Shown here: positions 1 through 7,563 of the stretch, one piece after another
Layout of the letters: every line of letters begins with the position of its first letter
How positions within the stretch are numbered: the first letter of the stretch is position 1
Assembly (NCBI GenBank): GCA_035406565.1
Contig: DAONLG010000049.1
Coordinates: forward strand, 1 to 11,242
Length of the DNA: 11,242 nucleotides
Reading direction: 5' to 3'
Source of the DNA: Soehngenia sp035406565
GTDB lineage: Bacteria > Bacillota > Clostridia > Tissierellales > Tissierellaceae
Made by a program: the position numbers and the translations under genes
The notes under the pieces: model-generated
The model's database searches: none
Seen by the model: only the letters and a program-made list of their open reading frames with translations
Told to the model about the DNA's origin: nothing

Positions 1-628
1 CGTAGGGGTGATCCCCGCTCGTCCAGTTGAGGCGGCAGGGCTGGGCACAGAGTCCGCGGTTGCCGCTTCTGCCGCCGAGCATGGCGGAAAGATAGCACGC
101 ACCGGAGACGCTCATGCAGTGCGCGCCGTGAATGAAGGCTTCTATTTCAATATTAGTATTATCCCTCATTCTCTTGATCTCACTCAATGGCGTTTCCCTG
201 GCAACTACAACTCTCTTGACTCCCATATCTTCTAATAATTTGAATCCTTCTAAGTTGTTTATGGTCATCTGAGTACTTGCATGTATAGCTAAATCTGGAA
301 AGTTTTCTGCTATTAATTTACATAAGCCTATATCTTGAACTATTACTGCATCCACACCATTTATATATAAAAAATTTATAAAGTTAATAGCTTCCCAAAT
401 TTCTTTTTCATCAATCAATGTATTTACTGTGACATATATCTTTTTATTTCTTAAATGGACATATTGAATAGCTTGAATTATTTCTTCATCAGTAAAATTT
501 GAAGCGAATTTTCGTGCACTAAAACTTTTTCCACCGATATATACTGCATCAGCTCCATTGTTGATGGCTGCTTTTAAAGCAATCATACTTCCTGCCGGAG
601 CTAGTAACTCTAACTTATTTCCCTGCAT
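1..628 (-). CDS. U32-family protein (peptidase U32 / TrhP-RlhA-like), 5' part, cut at window edge
   Basis: The frame is open from an ATG at 628-626 to the window edge, giving 209 residues of a longer protein. A GTGAGG ribosome binding site lies 7 nt upstream and overlaps the zapA stop. The N-terminus carries the U32 hallmark ELLAPAGS (residues 7-14) and NGADAVYIGG (24-33). A cysteine signature runs from Glu163 to Ser181 with Cys171 and Cys177, then GGRSGNRG (185-192) and CAQPC (194-198). The family is called a collagenase-like peptidase for historical reasons. Members studied in E. coli (TrhP, RlhA) and B. subtilis hydroxylate RNA bases and need conserved cysteines, so an RNA-modification role is more likely here. 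The signature has His170 where most members have a hydrophobic residue. The codons after about residue 166 are GC-rich (35 of the last 42 end in G or C, against 10 of the first 40), so the downstream part may come from another genome. Family call firm, substrate unknown. Confidence 0.85.
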   Translation of the reverse strand, partial: MQGNKLELLAPAGSMIALKAAINNGADAVYIGGKSFSARKFASNFTDEEIIQAIQYVHLRNKKIYVTVNTLIDEKEIWEAINFINFLYINGVDAVIVQDIGLCKLIAENFPDLAIHASTQMTINNLEGFKLLEDMGVKRVVVARETPLSEIKRMRDNTNIEIEAFIHGAHCMSVSGACYLSAMLGGRSGNRGLCAQPCRLNWTSGDHPY

Positions 629-638
629 TTTATATTCC

Positions 639-1181
639 TCACTTCTTTTTACTTAAGCTTTGTAGTTCAGTCAACTGTTTTTTTAATTCTACTAACTCAA
701 CTTGTGCTTTGAAGTTTTTCTCTTTATATTCTTCGACTTCTTTTTGTAAGTCTTGTATCTTATTGTTCTTTTCTGCTAACTCTTCTTTTAATGCATTTAA
801 AGACTTATATAATTCTTCCATGCTCATTTTTGTTTTTATTACTTCGTCTTTATGTTCGAGGTTCTTCTTTTCAAGTTCTTCAATTGTTTTTTTATGTTCT
901 TCAATTTCTTTTTTTAATCCTTCATATTTTTCTAGAGGTTCTTTGGATTTTTTCTGCAAATCTTTGAGCTCATTCTTTGTTTTAAACAATTCATCAGAAA
1001 TGTTCAAAGCTGCTAATGTTGCTGCCATAGCAGGACTTAATTTGTCATTTCTATTTGAGAGTTTTTTAATATTGACATCAACGTACTCTGCTAATTCTCT
1101 GACATATCTATCATCTTCTGTTCCAATAATTGTAAAGTTACGACCATCAATTAATACATTTATTTTTTTATAATTTGTCAT
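639..1181 (-). CDS. zapA: Cell division protein ZapA with long coiled-coil extension
   Basis: This 180-residue protein starts with a ZapA domain (about residues 4-85): the KINVLIDGRNFTIIG strand region, then the EDDRYVRELAEYVDVNIKKL helix, and SPAMAATLAALNISDEL. ZapA binds FtsZ, bundles protofilaments and stabilises the cytoplasmic Z-ring. From about residue 62 to 178 the sequence is almost entirely Lys/Glu/Leu/Asn heptads, a long coiled coil. Typical ZapA proteins are about 85-110 residues, so this one has roughly 70 extra residues of helix. The ATG at 1181 has a strong AGGGGG site upstream. The gene lies 50 nt after pheT and is separated from it by a terminator hairpin. It is followed 10 nt later by the U32 gene, so the two are probably co-transcribed. 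The pheST-zapA-U32 order recurs in clostridia. Confidence 0.88.
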   Translation of the reverse strand: MTNYKKINVLIDGRNFTIIGTEDDRYVRELAEYVDVNIKKLSNRNDKLSPAMAATLAALNISDELFKTKNELKDLQKKSKEPLEKYEGLKKEIEEHKKTIEELEKKNLEHKDEVIKTKMSMEELYKSLNALKEELAEKNNKIQDLQKEVEEYKEKNFKAQVELVELKKQLTELQSLSKKK

Positions 1182-1194
1182 AACTATCCCCCTA

Positions 1195-1232
1195 AAATTT
1201 TATTAAAACAGGGTAGAAATTTTCTACCCTGT
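1195..1232 (-). terminator. Rho-independent terminator after pheT
   Basis: On the minus strand, ACAGGGTAGA (1232-1223) pairs perfectly with TCTACCCTGT (1217-1208). Two further A-T pairs are possible in the loop. The stem is followed by TTTTAATAAAATTTT. The first base of the stem is also the first base of the pheT TGA stop (1234-1232), so the terminator leaves no spacer after the gene. A strong stem with a T-rich but interrupted tail suggests incomplete termination, with some read-through into zapA. It is not a terminator for the plus strand, because no T-run follows there. Confidence 0.75.
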
Positions 1233-3625
1233 CAACTCCTTAGTTTTGCCTGGAATTTTTCTTCTAAGTCATCTATAATTTTTTTCTGAATTTGATTTAC
1301 TTCTTCATCTTTCAATGTCTTTTCACTTGATCTATATACAATTGAGAAAGCAAGGCTTTTCTTTCCTGGATCAATTTGATTGCCCCGGTAGATATCAAAT
1401 AATTCAATTTTCTCAATTAGCTCTTTTCCATTTGTATTAATAACTTCTTCAATATCGCTAACTGTAATATCTTCATCAACTACGATTGCTATATCTCTAA
1501 CTATTGATGGATATCTAGGCAATTCAGTATATTTTCTATCCAAGTTTGTAAATTCAAAAATATTATTAAAATCTAATTCTCCAATATATACTCTTTTATC
1601 AAAATCATAATTTTTCATTATATCAGGATGTATCTCACCAAATACGCCTAATACTTTATTGTCTTTAACCATTTTTGCAGTTCTACCTGGATGGTAAACT
1701 GGATTTTCTAATTCTCTGATATACTTAACATCTTTTATTCCAAGTCTTTCTAATAAAGTTTCAATCACGTCTTTGAGAAAATAGAAATCTTTGTCTCCAT
1801 ACATTCCCATACATATCATAGCTTTCTCTTCTGGCAACGAATCTGCATTAGAATTAGGTAAGAATATATTTCCAATTTCATATACTCTCATGCTCTCTAT
1901 GCCTCTATTATCATTTTTATTTAACAAGTCGAGCATATTTGGTATCAGCGTAGTTCTCATAACACTATAATCTTCTCCAAGGGGATTCATTAAGCGAATA
2001 TAATTTCTTAGTTCATGATTAGAAGGAAGATTCAACTTCTCAAACGCTCTTGGGCTAATAAAAGAATAAGTCATTACCTCATTAAACCCAAGTCCCCATA
2101 GTATGTCTTTTATATAATTTTGCAATTGTTTGTCTTCTGGTCTGCTTCCTCTTGTAAGTTTTCCAAATAATGGTTTTGGTTCAATATTATGAAATCCATA
2201 AAGCCTCCCTACTTCTTCAATTAAATCAGCTTCTACTTTGACATCTCTTCTAAATGTAGGTACTACTACTTTTAAAACCTCTTCATCTAACGAGCTCATT
2301 TCGAATTTGAGCCTATTTAAATAATTTGCCACTTCAGATTTTTCTATTTTTACTCCTAATAGTTTTTCTATTCTGCTTAGTCTAAGCTCAATCTTTGTCT
2401 TCTCTGGAGTAATATTGTAAATATCATAACTGTCATTTACTATCTTACCAGCACCTATTAATTCAATAAGTTGGCATGCTCTATCAACTGCAAATTTGCA
2501 TAAATTTTCGTCAATCCCTTTTTCGAACCTTGTTGAAGCTTCTGTTCTTAAACCTAACCTCTTAGCGGTAAGTCTAACATTTTTAGGTTCGAAATTTGCC
2601 CCTTCGAGAACTACCAACTTTGTTGACTGGGTTATTTCAGTGTTAGCTCCACCCATGACTCCAGCTATACCAATCGCTTTATATTCATCTGCAATTACGA
2701 TGTCTTCTCGTGTTAATTTTCTCTCCACTCCATCTAAAGTAGTCAGTTTTTCATTATCTTTCGCCTGCCTTATTACTATCTTTCTGCCATCAATTTTATC
2801 GACATCGAATGCATGTAGTGGTTCTCCTAATTCAAGCATAACATAGTTAGTGACATCTACAATATTGTTTATTGGCCTTACTCCAGCATTCATCAATGCT
2901 GTCTTAAGCCATAATGGTGATGGTTTAATTTCCACATCTTTTATAGCCTTTGCATAATATCTATGGCATTTTTCCGTAGCTACATTGATATCATAAATTA
3001 AGTTCTTAATGTCATCAACTTGATTATTGATTTGAACATTTATATCTTTTAAATCTGCATCAAATGTTGCGGCGGTCTCTCTTGCCATGCCATATATGCT
3101 GAGGCAATCCGGCCTATTAGGTGTTATTTCAAATTCGATTACTTCATCATCCAAAGATAAAACTTCAACTATGTCTACCCCGATATTCACATCATCTTCT
3201 ATAATAAATATACCATCTTTAGCTTCCTTGGGTATAATATTATCTTCATAGCCTAATTCTTTTAATGAGCACAGCATTCCATACGAAACAACACCTCTAA
3301 AATCAGCTTCATTGATCTCTTTTCCATTTGGTAAAAGTGCTCCAACTTTTGCCACCGGCACTAAATCCCCTTCGGACACATTTTGTGCGCCAGTAACAAT
3401 TGTCAAAATTTCATTTCCTATATTTACTTTACAAATTATTAATTTATCAGCATTTGGATGCTCATCTATTTTTTCAATTTTCCCAACTACTACTCCTGTA
3501 ATTCCTTTGTTTAGCTTTATTATCGATTCTACATGAGAACCTGAGTATGTAAGCCCGTCTGCAATTTCTTTAGATGATAATTCAATATCAACATAGTTTT
3601 TAAGCCATTTAATCGGTAAAAGCAT
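1232..3625 (-). CDS. pheT: Phenylalanine--tRNA ligase beta subunit
   Basis: At 797 residues this is the normal bacterial PheT length. PheT pairs with PheS as an alpha2beta2 enzyme that charges tRNA-Phe; the beta chain binds tRNA and removes mischarged Tyr. Visible domains are the N-terminal start typical of the family (MLLPIKWLKNYVDI), a tRNA-binding OB fold at about 40-150 (HPNADKL at 56-62), and the B3/B4 editing domain at about 210-385 (LGEPLHAFD at 266-274, AGVMGG at 321-326, TEASTRFEKG at 361-370). A B5 domain follows at about 405-478 (PTFRRDV at 456-462), and a C-terminal ferredoxin-fold anticodon-binding domain from about 703 (LPRYPSIVRDIA). The gene starts 19 nt after pheS. The ribosome binding site is weak (GATGAG near the ATG, AAAGG further up), which suggests translational coupling to pheS. 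No lesion is seen. Confidence 0.97.
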   Translation of the reverse strand: MLLPIKWLKNYVDIELSSKEIADGLTYSGSHVESIIKLNKGITGVVVGKIEKIDEHPNADKLIICKVNIGNEILTIVTGAQNVSEGDLVPVAKVGALLPNGKEINEADFRGVVSYGMLCSLKELGYEDNIIPKEAKDGIFIIEDDVNIGVDIVEVLSLDDEVIEFEITPNRPDCLSIYGMARETAATFDADLKDINVQINNQVDDIKNLIYDINVATEKCHRYYAKAIKDVEIKPSPLWLKTALMNAGVRPINNIVDVTNYVMLELGEPLHAFDVDKIDGRKIVIRQAKDNEKLTTLDGVERKLTREDIVIADEYKAIGIAGVMGGANTEITQSTKLVVLEGANFEPKNVRLTAKRLGLRTEASTRFEKGIDENLCKFAVDRACQLIELIGAGKIVNDSYDIYNITPEKTKIELRLSRIEKLLGVKIEKSEVANYLNRLKFEMSSLDEEVLKVVVPTFRRDVKVEADLIEEVGRLYGFHNIEPKPLFGKLTRGSRPEDKQLQNYIKDILWGLGFNEVMTYSFISPRAFEKLNLPSNHELRNYIRLMNPLGEDYSVMRTTLIPNMLDLLNKNDNRGIESMRVYEIGNIFLPNSNADSLPEEKAMICMGMYGDKDFYFLKDVIETLLERLGIKDVKYIRELENPVYHPGRTAKMVKDNKVLGVFGEIHPDIMKNYDFDKRVYIGELDFNNIFEFTNLDRKYTELPRYPSIVRDIAIVVDEDITVSDIEEVINTNGKELIEKIELFDIYRGNQIDPGKKSLAFSIVYRSSEKTLKDEEVNQIQKKIIDDLEEKFQAKLRS

Positions 3626-3644
3626 ATTCTCATCACAACCTTTG

Positions 3645-4667
3645 CTAAAACTGTTCTAAAAATCTATTGTCATTGTCAAACAATAGTCTTATATCTTTGA
3701 TGCCATATTTAACCATCGTAATCCTGTCAACACCCATTCCAAACGCAAAGCCAGTGTATTTTTCTGAATCTATTCCGCAGTTTTCTAAAACTTTTGGATG
3801 AACCATTCCGCATCCTAATAATTCCATTGACCACCCTGTATAATTGCAATGAGGGCACCCTTCTCCCCTGCATTCTACACAAGTTACGTCAACTTCAGCA
3901 CTTGGTTCAGTAAATGGGAAATAATGTGGTCTGTATCTAGTTTTTATATCATTTCCAAACAATTCTTTAATAAATATATCTAGAGTATATTTTAGATTTG
4001 CCATCGAAATGTTCTCATCTACAACTAACCCTTCTAGTTGATGAAACATAGGAGAATGGGTATCATCAACATCGTCAAATCTAAAAGTTCTGCCAGCAGA
4101 AATTATTTTTAGTGGTGCATTGTATTTCTTCATTGCTCTAATTTGAACTGGTGATGTATGAGTTCTTAACAATAGTTTGTCATTTATATAAAAAGTGTCA
4201 GATAGATCTCTGGAAGGGTGGTTCTCAGGTGAATTTAACATATCAAAATTATTTTCTACTGTTTCTATTTCAGGACCTGTGACAACATTAAATCCCATGC
4301 TAATAAATAAATCCTCTAATTCTTTTATGGTTTGGAGCAGTGGATGTTTATGTCCTAAATGATTTACCTTCCTTCTTTCAGTGATATCTATTGTTTCAAT
4401 CCTCATTTTTTCAAGTTGCTCTTCTACTTCAAACTTTGCTTTAGTCTCATCTAGTATTCTTTCTATCTCAAAGCGAACTTCATTCGCTTTTTGCCCTATT
4501 ATAGGTCTTAATTCCTTAGATAAATTTCCCATCTCTCTTAATATTAATGTCAGTTGACCTTTTTTGCCTAGATATTTAATTCTAATTTTTTCAATATCAT
4601 TTAAGTCATTTGATTTTTTTATTTCTTCTATTGCCGATTTTAGCAATTCATTGAGCTTATTTTCCAT
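3645..4667 (-). CDS. pheS: Phenylalanine--tRNA ligase alpha subunit
   Basis: This class II catalytic subunit makes Phe-AMP and transfers it to tRNA-Phe with PheT. Numbered from the preferred start, it has an N-terminal coiled-coil tRNA arm (about 1-90), motif 1 (108-135), motif 2 ending in THSPMFHQLEG (203-213) and motif 3 GFAFGMGVDR (306-315). The last contains the Ala (308) that sets Phe specificity. Cys263, Cys266, Cys271 and Cys274 form a CxxC-x4-CxxC insertion that looks like a zinc knuckle and is common in Firmicute PheS. Motif 2 reads DDTH where many homologues have DATH. Two ATGs stand in tandem (4670 and 4667). The AAAGGAG site lies only 3 nt before the first and 6 nt before the second, so I chose the second (340 residues). 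Its own promoter lies in the 65-nt gap after the methylase gene. Confidence 0.97.
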   Translation of the reverse strand: MENKLNELLKSAIEEIKKSNDLNDIEKIRIKYLGKKGQLTLILREMGNLSKELRPIIGQKANEVRFEIERILDETKAKFEVEEQLEKMRIETIDITERRKVNHLGHKHPLLQTIKELEDLFISMGFNVVTGPEIETVENNFDMLNSPENHPSRDLSDTFYINDKLLLRTHTSPVQIRAMKKYNAPLKIISAGRTFRFDDVDDTHSPMFHQLEGLVVDENISMANLKYTLDIFIKELFGNDIKTRYRPHYFPFTEPSAEVDVTCVECRGEGCPHCNYTGWSMELLGCGMVHPKVLENCGIDSEKYTGFAFGMGVDRITMVKYGIKDIRLLFDNDNRFLEQF

Positions 4668-4717
4668 CATATGCTCCTTTCAATGTGAAATTGTAAAATA
4701 AATAAATGTATTGTTTT

Positions 4718-4726
4718 ATTATACCA
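4718..4726 (-). promoter_or_regulatory. Extended -10 promoter for pheS-pheT
   Basis: In the gap after the methylase stop, the minus strand reads TGGTATAAT: a consensus TATAAT (4723-4718) preceded by TG one base away, the extended -10 signature. At 16-18 nt upstream, inside the methylase 3' end, there is no good -35 box. This fits an extended -10 promoter, which needs little from -35. The predicted start near 4711 leaves about a 40-nt leader before pheS. That is too short for a T-box. Confidence 0.65.
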
Positions 4727-4732
4727 TATTTT

Positions 4733-5527
4733 TTAAATCTTAGTTGAGATTTCATACATGATAATTGATGCCGCTATACTAGCATTTAAAGATTCTGCAT
4801 TTCCTTTCATGTTTATCATTAGATAATTAGAAGCTAATTCTTTAATGCTATCAGAAGCACCTCTGCCTTCATTTCCAATTACAATAATATCCCCACTTTT
4901 AAATTCAAATTCATTAACAGGGATTCCAGTTTTAGGCAAAGTTACTAATAATCTAAAGCCTTTATTTTTGAGGTCTAATAGTCCATTTCTTCCTAAGTTG
5001 TTTAAAAAAATTGGGACCCTGAAAATGGATCCCATAGTTGCTCTTACTACTTTTGGATTATATGGATCAACGGTATTTTCTCCAAGAATCAAACCATCTA
5101 GTCCAAACGCATCGATTGTTCTGATAATAGTGCCTAAATTCCCGGGATCTTGAATTCCATCAGAATAAAGCAAAATATTATTTACCTGAATATCTTCTAT
5201 GCTAGCCAATTGAAAATGAACCACTGCTAAAATTCCTTGTGAATTTTCTAACTTGCTTATTGCTTCGAATAAGCTATGGTCTAATATAAATACATCGGTT
5301 TTATTCATTATCCGTGATAAACTCTGCATCATAGTATCACTTAAATTAGCTTTATCCGAAATCATTATGAGCTTTATTCTTTGATTATTTTCAATGGCTT
5401 CTGATAATATTTTTTCGCCCTCTATTATGAATAAGTTATTCTTCCATCTAGAATTTCTCTTTTCTAAGCTTTTTACCAATTTTATGAATTTATTTTCTCT
5501 AGATGAAATTCTTCTTATATCATTCAC
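4733..5527 (-). CDS. SpoU/TrmH-family RNA 2'-O-methyltransferase (YsgA/RlmB-like)
   Basis: This 264-residue enzyme should transfer a methyl group from S-adenosylmethionine to a ribose 2'-OH, probably on 23S rRNA. The N-terminal substrate-binding domain (about 1-105, IIEGEKIL at 34-41) resembles L7Ae/L30e folds. The C-terminal SPOUT domain has motif 1 DGIQDPGNLG (123-132) with Arg136, motif 2 VIGNEGRGAS (216-225) and motif 3 AESLNASIAASI (244-255). These are the three signatures that build the trefoil-knot cofactor site. The start is GTG at 5527, inside the trkA 3' end, with a GAGGA site 8 nt upstream; the genes overlap by 8 nt, so translation is probably coupled. The position just before pheS is conserved in Firmicutes (ysgA in B. 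subtilis). The exact target nucleotide cannot be read from the sequence. Confidence 0.92.
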   Translation of the reverse strand: MNDIRRISSRENKFIKLVKSLEKRNSRWKNNLFIIEGEKILSEAIENNQRIKLIMISDKANLSDTMMQSLSRIMNKTDVFILDHSLFEAISKLENSQGILAVVHFQLASIEDIQVNNILLYSDGIQDPGNLGTIIRTIDAFGLDGLILGENTVDPYNPKVVRATMGSIFRVPIFLNNLGRNGLLDLKNKGFRLLVTLPKTGIPVNEFEFKSGDIIVIGNEGRGASDSIKELASNYLMINMKGNAESLNASIAASIIMYEISTKI

Positions 5528-6176
5528 TTGCTTTTTCCTCTATTCTTGCCATATCAGATATACTACCCAAAGCTAACAAAATATCTCCTTCACATATAAC
5601 ATCATCTGGCCCGGGAGAAACATTTATATCTGAGCCTCTTTTAATTGCCATCACATTAATCCCATATTTATTTCTAAGTCTAAGTTGTGCTAAACTCTTT
5701 CCTGCCCATTGTTTTATAGATTGGATCTCCATAATGCTGTATTCTGGTGATAATTCGATAAAATCTATAATTCCTTTTGATGATAAATTATGTGCAACTC
5801 TAACTCCCATATCCCTTTCAGGAAATATAACTTTATCTGCTCCTATTTTTCTTAAAACTTTTCCGTGTAGATCGGATTGTGCTTTCGCAACAACTTTCTT
5901 TACTCCTAATTCCTTAACTATTAAGGTTGCCAAAATAGAAGCTTCTAAATTTGATGCAATGCTAATGACTGCAACATCAAAATTTCTAATTCCAAGTTCT
6001 CTCATTACATTTTCATCCATGACATCTGCCTGGACGGCATGTGTAACATGCCCTGAAATTGATTCTATAACTTCTTCGTCTCCGTCAATAGCCAGAACTT
6101 CATTTCCTAAATTATACAATGTCTCAGCAACTGCTGATCCAAACCTTCCACATCCAACAACAACAAATGATTTCAT
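5520..6176 (-). CDS. ktrA: Potassium uptake gating protein KtrA/TrkA (RCK protein)
   Basis: This 218-residue cytoplasmic protein (from the second ATG) forms the RCK ring that gates the membrane subunit encoded just upstream. The RCK_N Rossmann domain has GCGRFG (8-13) and an acidic residue closing the second strand (Asp31), which binds a nucleotide ribose in homologues. A PERDMG segment (119-124) follows. RCK_C spans about residues 137-216. Homologous KtrA proteins sense ATP/ADP through RCK_N and, in several Firmicutes, cyclic di-AMP through RCK_C; both are inferred here. The length matches KtrA with a single RCK unit, not the double-length proteobacterial TrkA. Tandem ATGs occur at 6179 and 6176; GGAGG lies 3 nt from the first and 6 nt from the second, favouring the second. 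The gap to the upstream channel gene is 10 nt. Confidence 0.93.
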   Translation of the reverse strand: MKSFVVVGCGRFGSAVAETLYNLGNEVLAIDGDEEVIESISGHVTHAVQADVMDENVMRELGIRNFDVAVISIASNLEASILATLIVKELGVKKVVAKAQSDLHGKVLRKIGADKVIFPERDMGVRVAHNLSSKGIIDFIELSPEYSIMEIQSIKQWAGKSLAQLRLRNKYGINVMAIKRGSDINVSPGPDDVICEGDILLALGSISDMARIEEKASE

Positions 6177-6189
6177 CATAGCCCTCCAT

Positions 6190-7536
6190 TTAACCTACCG
6201 TAATGTTTCCTTCTGCATATCTAAATCTCTTATGTTCTTCTTTATACCCAATCGCAAATGCCAATGTTAGCGGTCCAACTCTCCCAGAATACATAGTTAA
6301 AGTCAAAATCAATTTACCTGCATTGCTCAATTCTGGAGTAATACCTCTTGTTAAGCCAACAGTACCAAATGCAGATGTTGTCTCAAATAATATATTTAAG
6401 AATTCCTGATCTTCAGTCAAAGTCAATATAAAAGTTACAAAAAATACCAATGTTATGCCTATCATTATTATTGCAATTGATTTAAATATTGTTTCATAAG
6501 GAATCCTTCTCTTGAAAACTTCTACATCTCTTTCTCCTCTAATTATGCTTATAGTAGAAATAATCAATACTAACATAGTCACTGTTTTAACTCCACCAGC
6601 AGTTGAACCTGGTGAACCACCAATGAACATCAGTATGATTGTCAATAAAGTACTACTTTGTTTCATTCCAGCTACATCAATCGAATTATATCCTGCTGTA
6701 CGAGGTGTAATTGATGCAAATAATGACGCAAGAGTCTTTTCTTTGAATGTAAACCCCTGCATTGTCAATGGATTATTTGATTCTAAAATGTAAAACATAA
6801 TCGTACCAAAAAATATTAGAAAAGCCGTAAAAGAAATAGCTAACTTTGAATGAAGTGATATCTTCTTCCATTTTCTATTTCTTGCCACGTCCAATATTAC
6901 CCCAAATCCTATTCCTCCCAATGCAATCAACGATGCTATTGTAAGGATGACTATTGCAGAATTGTTATAATCCATTAAACTATTTCCGAGTATATCAAAA
7001 CCAGCATTACAAAAAGCAGAAATTGCATGAAATACCGAAAACCAAATTCCCTTAATAAATCCAAATTGAGGTATAAATTTAATAGATAAAAATAGAGCTC
7101 CTAATCCTTCAATAAAAAATGTTAAATATATAACGTATTTTGTCAATTTTACTAAACCCGATAGGGTTTCTTGATTTAATTGCTCTTTAATTACAAGCCT
7201 TTCTTTTAGAGAAATTTTTCTACCTGAAATCATCGCAACGATAGTTGCCATTGTCATTATTCCAAGTCCACCCATTTGTATCAATAGTATGATCACAATC
7301 TTGCCAAATAATGTCCAATGAGCTGCTGTATTTACTACTACCAGTCCAGTGACGCAAACTGCAGATGCAGAGGTAAATAGTGCATTTATAAAACCTATAC
7401 TTTCACCATTTTGTGAAGCAATAGGTAAATTAAGTAATAGTGCACCTATGATAATTAAAAGCATAAATCCTAGAGCTAGTATTCGAGGTGGATTTAACTT
7501 AAACCTAGTCAATAAATGATGTTTAACTGATTCCAT
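6190..7536 (-). CDS. ktrB: Potassium channel subunit KtrB/TrkH family
   Basis: This 448-residue integral membrane protein has four M1-P-M2 repeats, each with a selectivity-filter loop. Numbered from the chosen start, the loops are VCVTGL (60-65), FCNAGF (175-180), TPRTAGYN (277-284) and AFGTVGL (389-395); the Gly in each contributes to the K+ filter. A small-residue stretch GGSPGSTAGG (306-315) matches the intramembrane gating loop that KtrA opens and closes. An ATG at 7548 is in frame, but no ribosome binding site precedes it. GGAGGA actually follows that ATG and stands 4 nt before the next in-frame ATG at 7536, so the latter is the likely start. The length fits KtrB rather than the longer TrkH. 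It is co-transcribed with ktrA. I see no convincing promoter between the rplT terminator and this gene. Confidence 0.93.
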   Translation of the reverse strand: MESVKHHLLTRFKLNPPRILALGFMLLIIIGALLLNLPIASQNGESIGFINALFTSASAVCVTGLVVVNTAAHWTLFGKIVIILLIQMGGLGIMTMATIVAMISGRKISLKERLVIKEQLNQETLSGLVKLTKYVIYLTFFIEGLGALFLSIKFIPQFGFIKGIWFSVFHAISAFCNAGFDILGNSLMDYNNSAIVILTIASLIALGGIGFGVILDVARNRKWKKISLHSKLAISFTAFLIFFGTIMFYILESNNPLTMQGFTFKEKTLASLFASITPRTAGYNSIDVAGMKQSSTLLTIILMFIGGSPGSTAGGVKTVTMLVLIISTISIIRGERDVEVFKRRIPYETIFKSIAIIMIGITLVFFVTFILTLTEDQEFLNILFETTSAFGTVGLTRGITPELSNAGKLILTLTMYSGRVGPLTLAFAIGYKEEHKRFRYAEGNITVG

Positions 7537-7546
7537 AATGTCCTCC
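7534..7546 (-). promoter_or_regulatory. Ribosome binding site that fixes the ktrB start
   Basis: GGAGGA (7546-7541) is followed by a 4-nt spacer and ATG (7536-7534). The upstream in-frame ATG (7548-7546) overlaps this site and has only AT-rich sequence before it. It cannot use the site, so the protein is probably 4 residues shorter than the longest reading frame. Confidence 0.75.
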
Positions 7547-7563
7547 ATATTAAGCTAAAATGC

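Noticed and set aside
8..235. Plus-strand reading frame of 75 codons at the left edge
   Set aside because: It is antisense to the U32 gene, has no ribosome binding site, and its length comes from the GC-rich block, which has few stops in any frame.
709..1173. Plus-strand reading frame of 154 codons
   Set aside because: It is antisense to the coiled-coil part of zapA. Its Phe/Ser-rich translation is the complement of Lys/Glu-rich codons, and it has no family resemblance.
1201..1235. TTGACA on the minus strand (1235-1230) as a -35 box for zapA
   Set aside because: The nearest TAATAA lies 24 nt downstream and the hexamer at 17 nt is a poor match, so spacing rules it out as a normal promoter.
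2496..2846. Plus-strand reading frame of 116 codons
   Set aside because: It is antisense to the PheT editing domain; no ribosome binding site and no domain.
5503..6270. Plus-strand reading frame of 255 codons
   Set aside because: It spans ktrA in antisense, which has clear RCK motifs. The plus-strand protein shows no recognisable domain and no start signal.
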